Assembly: GCF_003665155.1 (NCBI RefSeq)
Contig: NZ_RCFQ01000010.1
Span: 1 to 64,000 of the forward strand
Source: Mariprofundus sp. EBB-1
Lineage (GTDB): Bacteria > Pseudomonadota > Zetaproteobacteria > Mariprofundales > Mariprofundaceae
Direction of reading: 5' to 3'
Length of the DNA stretch: 64,000 bases
Shown here: in pieces, positions 56,973 to 64,000 of the stretch
Position numbering within the stretch: the stretch's first letter is position 1
Layout of the letters: every line of letters begins with the position of its first letter
Notes under the pieces: generated by a model
Databases searched by the model: none
Seen by the model: the letters and a program-made list of their open reading frames with translations, nothing else
What the model was told of the DNA's origin: nothing
Made by a program: the position numbers and the translations under genes

Positions 56973-57236
56973 TCAGGCTGCGCCTTCAGCACCTTCTTCT
57001 TCTGCAAAAGCAGCCTGTCGGCGACGCTCCTGATCATCCTGCTCGAACAGTGAATCCCATGACACAAAACCTTCACCCATTTCACGCAATGCCTGTACAG
57101 CAGGCTTATCACCTTCGGTTTCAAGCATTGCAGGCAGGCCATTCAATAACTGACGGGCACGGCGCGCTGAAAGTAAAACCATTTCAAAACGATTAGGGTA
57201 ATAACGAACACAATCTTCTACAGTAACACGAGCCAT
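56973..57236 (-). CDS. rpoZ: RNA polymerase omega subunit RpoZ
   Basis: 87 residues from ATG 57236 (GGAGGT upstream). MARVTVEDCVRYYPNRFEMV then LLSARRARQLLNG is the omega signature; the C-terminus is acidic and Ala-rich. Omega helps fold beta-prime and is part of the ppGpp site, and it lies between gmk and spoT as in many proteobacteria. Confidence 0.94.
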   Translation of the reverse strand: MARVTVEDCVRYYPNRFEMVLLSARRARQLLNGLPAMLETEGDKPAVQALREMGEGFVSWDSLFEQDDQERRRQAAFAEEEGAEGAA

Positions 57237-57356
57237 CAGGCTTACCTCCAAACAAAAAAACAATGAATATGGTCTGGAAGATAGGAGTGGACAGGCAAAT
57301 TGCAACCACAGAACTATAAAAACACTTTACAATGTAGTAATCTGAGGTGCTTATAC

Positions 57357-58162
<806 letters not shown>

Positions 58163-58210
58163 CTATAAAACGCCTGTAGCGAAAGCCTGCGAGCATGCAC
58201 GCGACACCCA

Positions 58211-59230
58211 TTACGCGCCATCACCTTCATACAGGATCAACCATGGTTCAGAGCTGTTTTTCCGTGCCATATAAAGTTGTTTGTGACTCTCTGCATTAAA
58301 ATCATTCGATTGATAACGTTGGTTAAACACAACCAACACAGCCTCACCGTCTTGCCCCTTATCAGCACTCGGAATGATCTTTATATCCGATAACGTAACC
58401 TTGATAAACGATTTACTACCGTTCACCCGCCGTTTGTATGCAACCCAGGAGTTATAATCATGTTTCAAGGTTTTGAATGATTTATGATAATGCCTCAGGT
58501 AGGCCTTACTATCGCGTGACTCCCAATCTTCACGCCAGATTTCTATAGCAGCACGCACCGATTGATAAACATCCGCCGGAGACGACTCCTTGCTCTCAAC
58601 CACAACAGCTGGCGCAGGCTCTACTTTCGTATTTTGCGACGCTTTTGGCTCCGCTGAGACATGGGTTTCAGTTGGCTGCGGCGTCACGGCAGCACGAGGC
58701 TGCACCAGGCTGGCCACCTTGACCGGAGCAATGGCCACCTCTTTAACGACAGCAGGCTTATGCACTACAGCTTGCAAGGCAGAAGGTTTTGCGCTGCTCA
58801 CGCGTTCCACAAATGCATTTAAACGCGTATTGGCCTTATCCAAACCGTCTGTGATACGTGCCCGTTTGAGTGCTCCAATATCATCATTCACCGCATGCGC
58901 ATAATGGCCAGCCCGATCCGCGGCCTCAACAGACTGTCGGCGATACGCCTCAGCCTTGATTAAGGCTGCCAACTGATTTTTCTTCACGGCCTCTGTATTT
59001 AAAAAGGCCAACGCTTGAGCTGTACTGCCCTGGTTCATTGCCATCGTCGCCAGAAAAATTTCCCGCTCCCCTAATGCCAGCGACTGCACCACTTCACTAT
59101 CACCGGATTTAAGTAACTGATAAACATCCTGCTTACTCATTCGACTGGCAGTAGCATCGGTCACTTGTAAGGGAATACACAACCAAGCTAACACCAATAA
59201 AAACAGATATTTCGTCTGCATTTTTTTCAT
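58211..59230 (-). CDS. Periplasmic protein with C-terminal Cds6/SnoaL-like domain
   Basis: 339 residues. A signal peptide (MQTKYLFLLVLAWLCIPLQV) is followed by a helical region, then a Pro/Ala/Val-rich linker (about 165-215). The C-terminal 115-residue NTF2-like domain has VRAAIEIWREDWESRDSKAY, NGSKSFIKVTLSDIKII and a final PWLILYEGD. Such domains occur in L,D-transpeptidase-associated Cds6 proteins and TPR envelope proteins. Its ATG overlaps the M14 peptidase stop, so both probably act on cell wall material; that functional link is inference. Confidence 0.7.
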   Translation of the reverse strand: MKKMQTKYLFLLVLAWLCIPLQVTDATASRMSKQDVYQLLKSGDSEVVQSLALGEREIFLATMAMNQGSTAQALAFLNTEAVKKNQLAALIKAEAYRRQSVEAADRAGHYAHAVNDDIGALKRARITDGLDKANTRLNAFVERVSSAKPSALQAVVHKPAVVKEVAIAPVKVASLVQPRAAVTPQPTETHVSAEPKASQNTKVEPAPAVVVESKESSPADVYQSVRAAIEIWREDWESRDSKAYLRHYHKSFKTLKHDYNSWVAYKRRVNGSKSFIKVTLSDIKIIPSADKGQDGEAVLVVFNQRYQSNDFNAESHKQLYMARKNSSEPWLILYEGDGA

Positions 59231-60528
59231 TCCTCGCCTACCGAACCTTTAATTTCTACCATCGAATCATGTTGGCCTGAAATAACTGGCATGGCCGCTA
59301 TTTCAGCCTTCTCTTTTTCATTCAACCGCGGTGATGCCAACAACATCTGTGTCGTTTCATCAAATGCCCCATACCCCTTCATGGTCACATCCTTGGGAAT
59401 GTTATATCGCAACCAACGCACCAAATCCATCCACATCTTTGAAATATCTTGCGCTGCAGGCATAGAACCTGCCGAGGCTAATTCAACCGTAATCACAGGA
59501 ATATCATGCTGTTTACCAGCAAAATTACCGAGAGAACCGGGGAAAGCACCTAGTCGCTTCAAGCGCAGAGAACCCATTTTACCCGGTGCAACTGGAGGCC
59601 CATCATAATCAAGCAAACCATAAGGCGCATGCACAGAGATAATGGCATCAGGCTTAAATGTACGAATCTCTTCATATAACCAGCGACTCTCGGGCTCACT
59701 CAGTGGTTCAACACCAGGATTCCGACGTGGATCATTGCCTGTTTGATGCCAATAAACCCCGGTATTCTTGTACCAATCAGGTGTAGGCATATTGCGATTC
59801 AAATCAACACCGCGCGCATTCAGTCGAGCAGAAGGGCTACTAAGCAACAAACCATCCGGGTTCATCAACGGTGAGACATGCCAGTGAAACAGGCCTGAAT
59901 GATATTTATCCAAGGTTTGCATCCACTTGAACACCACACTGACAGAGGCGTATTCATCGCCATGCATACCACCAATCAACAATACCCGCGCAATAGGTTT
60001 ACGCTGTTCCAACAGCGGTGGATACTCCTTGATCAATATTGCCTGCCCCCTGACAGAGCGTTCGCCAGTATCAGTCAGGTGAACAGCCAGGCAATGCTTA
60101 ATCGTTACACTGCCAAGTTTTTTTCCTATTCTAGTGCACTCATCAACCATCGGATCGGTGGCTATTTTACTCTCACTGATTGCAGGTTTGATTTCACTAA
60201 TTACAGGTTTGGGCTCACTGACTACTGGCTTGATCTCACTGATTGAAGGTTTGCTCTCACTGGCTACAGGCTTGGCCTCACTGATCGCAGATCTATCCTC
60301 TGTCCTTGCAACTCCAGCCTCAACGAATGCTGCCTGAGCCTCGGGAGCTCCGGCTGATGCACCCTTTGCCAAAACCGATTCAACATGAACAGATAACACC
60401 GTCATTAGCACAGCTACAACACAACAAAAGTATGAAAAAGAACGAGACAAAGGCAACTCCACTGATATACGTCGAACGATAACTATCGGATGCTGATGTG
60501 CCAATGACCAGGCGAGATCTCTTTTCAA
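59227..60528 (-). CDS. Exported M14-family zinc carboxypeptidase, MpaA/murein peptide-like
   Basis: About 433 residues. The first start codon is TTG 60528; an in-frame GTG nearer the signal segment (SYFCCVVAVLMTVLSVHV) is equally possible. A linker holds six heptapeptides of the form [IV]SExKP[VA] (residues 82-123, nucleotides 60160-60285), probably a spacer across the periplasm. In the catalytic domain, GGMHGDEYASVSVVFKWMQT gives the zinc His and Glu, IISVHAPYGLLDYDGP the second His, and VITVELASAGSMPAAQD the general-base Glu. The small Gly-rich, MpaA-like fold suggests release of meso-diaminopimelate from peptidoglycan peptides. Confidence 0.8.
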   Translation of the reverse strand: MKRDLAWSLAHQHPIVIVRRISVELPLSRSFSYFCCVVAVLMTVLSVHVESVLAKGASAGAPEAQAAFVEAGVARTEDRSAISEAKPVASESKPSISEIKPVVSEPKPVISEIKPAISESKIATDPMVDECTRIGKKLGSVTIKHCLAVHLTDTGERSVRGQAILIKEYPPLLEQRKPIARVLLIGGMHGDEYASVSVVFKWMQTLDKYHSGLFHWHVSPLMNPDGLLLSSPSARLNARGVDLNRNMPTPDWYKNTGVYWHQTGNDPRRNPGVEPLSEPESRWLYEEIRTFKPDAIISVHAPYGLLDYDGPPVAPGKMGSLRLKRLGAFPGSLGNFAGKQHDIPVITVELASAGSMPAAQDISKMWMDLVRWLRYNIPKDVTMKGYGAFDETTQMLLASPRLNEKEKAEIAAMPVISGQHDSMVEIKGSVGEE

Positions 60529-60552
60529 CGGCTCGCCTGCGAAAACAAGGTG

Positions 60553-61413
60553 CTATGCAACACGCGCAACAAAATGCTTTTGCGCCAACAATTGCAAACC
60601 GGACAATGTCAGATGAGGCAGGTGATGATCTACCTCGGGCAAATCAGCAATCAGTAGTGAAACCAGCCCCCCGGTAGCAATCACCGGAGCATGTAGATAA
60701 CCGGGCTCCCGTTTCAATCGCTTAATCAGGCCAGAGATAGCATCCACCGCCGCCCAGTAACTACCGGACTGCAGACTACTGGTGGTATCACGCCCAATCA
60801 GCACTTCAGTGCGTTGAATCGAGACTTCCGGCAGCTTGGCAGCACGACGACATAGTGCCGTAAGTGCCAACTCAACGCCCGGCAAAATAAGCCCTCCGGC
60901 GTAATGACCATTCGGTGAAATCATATCAAATGTCGTCGCTGTACCGCAATCCATCACAATGGCCGGCGAACCGAACAACTCACGCGCGGCAACCGCATTC
61001 ACAATACGATCTGCCCCGACCTCTCGAGGGTTTTTGTAATCCACCGCCATACCGGTTTTCACATCAGCAGAACCGACAAAAATAGCCCGTTTACCACAAA
61101 CACGCTGACAAGCATCTGCCAGCGTCACATCCAGATGCGGCACCACACTGGCAACCATAATACCCTGCACCTGATCAGCGGCCAGGCCCGACTGTTCGAA
61201 CATACCGTGTAACTGCAAAGCCAATTCATCAGATGTAAGTTGACGCTCACTGGATAGACGCCAGTGGGTGATCAGCATATCCCCCTCAAACAGTCCAAAT
61301 ACCATTTGCGTGTTGCCAATATCCACCACCAGTAGCCTTTGCTGCTTTTCCACAGAGATTGGATTCATATCTTTTTCGCTCTTCTCATTTCCGCACAATT
61401 CATTTTCAATCAT
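60553..61413 (-). CDS. coaX: Type III pantothenate kinase CoaX
   Basis: 286 residues. ASKHA-fold motifs are visible: LLVVDIGNTQMVFGLFEGD (phosphate 1), GADRIVNAVAARELFGSPAI (with the catalytic Asp), MDCGTATTFDMIS (phosphate 2) and YAGGLILPGVELALTALCRR. It makes 4-phosphopantothenate for CoA. It begins at ATG 61413, overlapping the birA stop; an internal ATG 61368 is possible. birA-coaX pairing is common in bacteria. Confidence 0.95.
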   Translation of the reverse strand: MIENELCGNEKSEKDMNPISVEKQQRLLVVDIGNTQMVFGLFEGDMLITHWRLSSERQLTSDELALQLHGMFEQSGLAADQVQGIMVASVVPHLDVTLADACQRVCGKRAIFVGSADVKTGMAVDYKNPREVGADRIVNAVAARELFGSPAIVMDCGTATTFDMISPNGHYAGGLILPGVELALTALCRRAAKLPEVSIQRTEVLIGRDTTSSLQSGSYWAAVDAISGLIKRLKREPGYLHAPVIATGGLVSLLIADLPEVDHHLPHLTLSGLQLLAQKHFVARVA

Positions 61414-62369
61414 AACAATTCCAAATCTCCGGCAATAATACGCTGAACACCCGCGTCGGTTTTCAATAGCAGCGCCCCATCATCATCCAAAGCACTCGCC
61501 ACACCTTCAATATAACCATTACCATGATGCACGCGCACCTTATCGCCCGACGCTGCATGCGCCTGCCACCAAGCCTTACGCAACGGAGCAAAACCATGCT
61601 TCAGGTATATCTCATACCATTGATCCAATGCACTCAACACAGCAACAGCAATCTCAAGCTTGTTGATACGCTGATGTGAAATACTCTCCATATCTGTCAC
61701 TTTTTGCGTGATATCAGCAGGCCAACCATCCATTGGTGATTTCAAGTTAATACCAAAACCGAGTACTACAGCATTTACCCGACCGGGCTCCGCCCGCATC
61801 TCAGTAAGAATACCGGCCACTTTTGCACCGCCGCACAACAGGTCATTGGGCCACTTGATACGTATATCCGGAGCATAGTTACTTAATGCATCGTGCAGCG
61901 CTACAGCCGTCAACAATGACAACTGCGGCACGTGTTCAGGTGCCAAATCAGGCCGCAACAACACGCTTCCAGCCAGCGATTCAGGCATCGTGTGCCATCG
62001 GCGTCCTAGACGCCCCTTACCACTCAACTGCCGGTTAGCAAAAATAACCAAGCCTTCATCAGCACCGGCTTCTGCCTGCTGCATAATATCCTGATTGGTC
62101 GAACCGGTCTCTTCCAACACCAGCACATGCTGGCCAATACGCTGGGTAGAAAGCTTTGCCTGCAACAGACCTGCGCTAAACACATTCGATTTCAACACAT
62201 AACCTTTGCCTGCATGTGCCTGAATATCGGCACCGCTCTTTTTTAGTACTTGAATATGTTTCCATACCCCCGTACGCGACAGCCCCAATTCCCTTGCTAA
62301 ATCATCACCTGAAACAGGAGAACCGCTCATCCCCAGTCGGGTCAGGATATGTTCACGCGCCTGATGCAT
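61410..62369 (-). CDS. birA: Biotin-protein ligase/biotin operon repressor BirA
   Basis: About 319 residues from ATG 62369 (AGG six bases away). Upstream in-frame codons belong to nadC. The N-terminal winged helix (about 1-60: DDLARELGLSRTGVWKHIQV) suggests a bifunctional repressor. The ligase domain has TGSTNQDIMQQAEAG, FANRQLSGKGRLGRRWHTMP (the GRGRxGR-type biotinyl-AMP loop as SGKGRLGR) and KWPNDLLCGGAKVAGILTEM. A C-terminal SH3-like domain follows. It attaches biotin to acetyl-CoA carboxylase. Confidence 0.94.
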   Translation of the reverse strand: MHQAREHILTRLGMSGSPVSGDDLARELGLSRTGVWKHIQVLKKSGADIQAHAGKGYVLKSNVFSAGLLQAKLSTQRIGQHVLVLEETGSTNQDIMQQAEAGADEGLVIFANRQLSGKGRLGRRWHTMPESLAGSVLLRPDLAPEHVPQLSLLTAVALHDALSNYAPDIRIKWPNDLLCGGAKVAGILTEMRAEPGRVNAVVLGFGINLKSPMDGWPADITQKVTDMESISHQRINKLEIAVAVLSALDQWYEIYLKHGFAPLRKAWWQAHAASGDKVRVHHGNGYIEGVASALDDDGALLLKTDAGVQRIIAGDLELL

Positions 62370-63261
62370 TCGCATCCTGTTGTGCGTTGATAATACGCAT
62401 GGATAGATCAAGTGATGGTGCGGAGTGGGTGATTGCTCCAATGGCAATGCGATTGACACCCGTCAAGGCATAATCATGGGCATTATGCAGGGTAATATTA
62501 CCACTGGCTTCAAGTAGAATAGAATCAGGCACCAGGCCCCTGGCCTGCGAAACGGTCGCTGGTGACATATTATCCAACAAAATAATGTCAGGACAAACGG
62601 CAACCGCCTCACTCACCTCCTGCAGTGTTTCACATTCCACTTCAATCCAGCTGTCATGCCCAGCCTGATAGCATGCATGAATGGCATCGGTAATCGAACC
62701 GCAGGCTTCAATATGATTTTCCTTGATAAGCATACCACTGCGTAAATCCATGCGATGATTTACACCACCGCCATGCAATACAGCTTGCTTCTCCAAATGC
62801 CGGAAACCCGGCGTAGTCTTTCGCGTATCTGCAATTTTGCAGTCCGTGTCCGCAACAGCATCGACAAATTGTCCGGTCGCCGTCGCAATGCCCGACAGGT
62901 GTTGTAAAAAATTCAAGGCGGTGCGCTCTGCTGCCAGCAATGAACGTACTGAACCATGCAGTTCACAAATCAGATCCCCTACTTGCACACGATCCGCATC
63001 AGCACAGCGCCAGTCACACACTATACTTGCGTCCACAGCTGCAAACACAGCATTTGCCAGTGATACACCTGAGAGTGTGCCTGCCGACTTGGCAGTAATG
63101 GTCGCCGTACCAACCATATCAGCAGCAATCGTCGCAACGGCTGTCAGATCATCAAATACAGCATCTTCTTGCAATGCGGCCTGAATGAGATCGAGAGGGA
63201 GATCAGCGGGGTGTTTGTCTGTAATCGGCCCGTCCGAGGCCATGTCAGATGAAATATTCAT
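62353..63261 (-). CDS. nadC: Nicotinate-nucleotide pyrophosphorylase (quinolinate phosphoribosyltransferase) NadC
   Basis: 302 residues. Marks of the family: LIQAALQEDAVFDDLTAVAT at the N-terminus, LLAAERTALNFLQHLSGIAT, and ADTRKTTPGFRHLEKQAVLH then GGGVNHRMDL with the quinolinate-binding Arg and His. IEVECETLQEVSEAV and LLDNMSPATV complete the barrel. It makes nicotinate mononucleotide from quinolinate and PRPP in NAD synthesis. It overlaps birA by 17 bases. Confidence 0.95.
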   Translation of the reverse strand: MNISSDMASDGPITDKHPADLPLDLIQAALQEDAVFDDLTAVATIAADMVGTATITAKSAGTLSGVSLANAVFAAVDASIVCDWRCADADRVQVGDLICELHGSVRSLLAAERTALNFLQHLSGIATATGQFVDAVADTDCKIADTRKTTPGFRHLEKQAVLHGGGVNHRMDLRSGMLIKENHIEACGSITDAIHACYQAGHDSWIEVECETLQEVSEAVAVCPDIILLDNMSPATVSQARGLVPDSILLEASGNITLHNAHDYALTGVNRIAIGAITHSAPSLDLSMRIINAQQDANASGA

Positions 63262-63311
63262 GGAGCAACCCTAAGAATCAGCCCAATGAATGGAAGCAAG
63301 GATTCATGGCC

Positions 63312-63380
63312 CTATAGGGCAATCGTATTAAACAGATAAAAACATTCACCGCAAAGGACGCAGAGTGACGCAAAGTAAAG
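63312..63380. repeat. Dispersed repeat family A, element 5 (half element)
   Basis: GGGCAATCGTATTA (63317-63330), a 12-base spacer and CATTCACCGCAAAGGACGCA then GAGTGACGCAAAGTAAAG (63343-63380). This is the reverse complement of the right side of element 2. No inverted right arm follows. Downstream, TCATTCCCGAGTTCC and GGAATCCAGGG (about 63442-63477) form another imperfect inverted repeat. Confidence 0.7.
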
Positions 63381-63517
63381 GCAAAAAAAGGCACTCCGAC
63401 TTCTTACGTTCTGGGTTATTATTCAGCACTGTTCACCAAGCAGTCATTCCCGAGTTCCTCTATCAGGAATCCAGGGTCTGACCTATAAACCCCCATTTTC
63501 GAGGAGATGGTGAATAT

Positions 63518-64000
63518 TTATTCAGAGATTTTCAATGCCTGGAAACGAAGCTTTAACTGCATCATATCCTGCCAGCTTTTTTGCTTCTGACGCGGAGAAC
63601 GTAACAGATAAGCAGGATGATAGGTCACCCACACCGGAATACCCTGAAATTCGTGCCAGCTACCACGCAACGCACCCAGCGTGTCATCCGTTTTAAGTAC
63701 CGTTTGCGCCGCTACGCGACCCAGCAAGCAGATCATTTTAGGCTGAATAATATCCAGCTGTTGCTCAAACCAGAGTTTGCACGCCTGCACCTCATCCGGC
63801 CTTGGATCACGATTATTGGGCGGACGGCACTTGATGCTATTCATTATATAAACATTATCACGGTCCATACCGATGGCATGCAACATGCGATCCAACAGTG
63901 GACCGGAACGGCCAACAAACGGCTCACCCTGAAGGTCTTCATCTTGCCCGGGCGCCTCACCCACAAACAACAGATCCGCGTGAGAATTACCAGCTCCAAA
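63518..64000 (-). CDS. Family 4 uracil-DNA glycosylase (5' end outside window)
   Basis: The last 160 residues are visible; the reading frame runs off the right edge. FVGEAPGQDEDLQGEPFVGR and SGPLLDRML form the uracil-binding motif A (GEAPGxxED). YIMNSIKCRPPNNRDPRPDE and YHPAYLLRSPRQKQ are motif B. The Cys that ligate a [4Fe-4S] cluster in this family include the one in KCRPP and others further along or upstream (one pair would be outside the window). It starts base-excision repair of deaminated cytosine. Confidence 0.92.
   Translation of the reverse strand, partial: FGAGNSHADLLFVGEAPGQDEDLQGEPFVGRSGPLLDRMLHAIGMDRDNVYIMNSIKCRPPNNRDPRPDEVQACKLWFEQQLDIIQPKMICLLGRVAAQTVLKTDDTLGALRGSWHEFQGIPVWVTYHPAYLLRSPRQKQKSWQDMMQLKLRFQALKISE

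Overview
The window comes from a Gram-negative, flagellated proteobacterium. It has lipoproteins, an outer-membrane barrel, tig-clpP-clpX-lon-hup order, gmk-rpoZ-spoT order and sigma-54-type flagellar control. Gene content and protein style look most like a Zetaproteobacterium (Mariprofundus-like), but that is recollection and inference, not shown by a marker gene. There is no prophage, IS transposase or CRISPR array. The window is mostly chromosomal core, with short non-coding repeats and some gene debris in the gaps.

Layout. 1-8 kb: a partial NAD(P)-binding reductase, a glycine-zipper lipoprotein, then on the minus strand mntP behind a three-gene redox cassette (FAD-linked oxidase, two-cluster 4Fe-4S protein, geranylgeranyl-reductase-like flavoprotein), and ettA. 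8.4-11.5 kb: a methyltransferase, an EAL-CBS-CBS-GGDEF protein and a mosaic of decayed gene copies. 11.7-14.7 kb: an outer-membrane barrel, a PiT phosphate transporter with its DUF47/PhoU-like partner, and a NUDIX hydrolase. 14.9-24.2 kb (minus): secA-argJ, then adenylate cyclase-TPR lipoprotein-ispG-hisS as one tightly packed run.

24.5-31.3 kb holds many cyclic-di-GMP genes (Rossmann-GGDEF fusion, coiled-coil GGDEF, PilZ protein, REC-GAF-HD-GYP, lone REC) beside yhbY, bolA and FliX-like and FlgM-like small proteins. It leads into flagellar genes at 31.6-43.8 kb: two sigma-54 activators around a large periplasmic TPR protein, then flgB-flgC-fliE-fliF-fliG-fliH-fliI-fliJ-motE. Coupled to the end of that run are a 62-codon ORF and a 953-residue membrane protein with two tandem voltage-sensor-like modules, one pore and a CASTOR/POLLUX-like regulatory region. 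I consider this channel the most remarkable gene here.

46.8-58.2 kb: tRNA-Asp, tRNA-Thr, hup, lon, clpX, clpP, tig, tRNA-Leu, ridA, spoT, rpoZ, gmk and a ferredoxin. The 3' end of tRNA-Asp and its terminator are duplicated as a 55-bp direct repeat. 58.2-64 kb: a periplasmic Cds6-like protein, an M14 carboxypeptidase, coaX, birA, nadC and a partial family-4 uracil-DNA glycosylase.

Dispersed repeats explain many of the gaps. One family has terminal GGGCAATCGCATTA-like and inner CACCGCAAAGGACGCAGAG-like arms (five places). Another is a GGCATCCATGCC hairpin (four places). One 183-bp MITE-like element has about 28-bp imperfect terminal inverted repeats.
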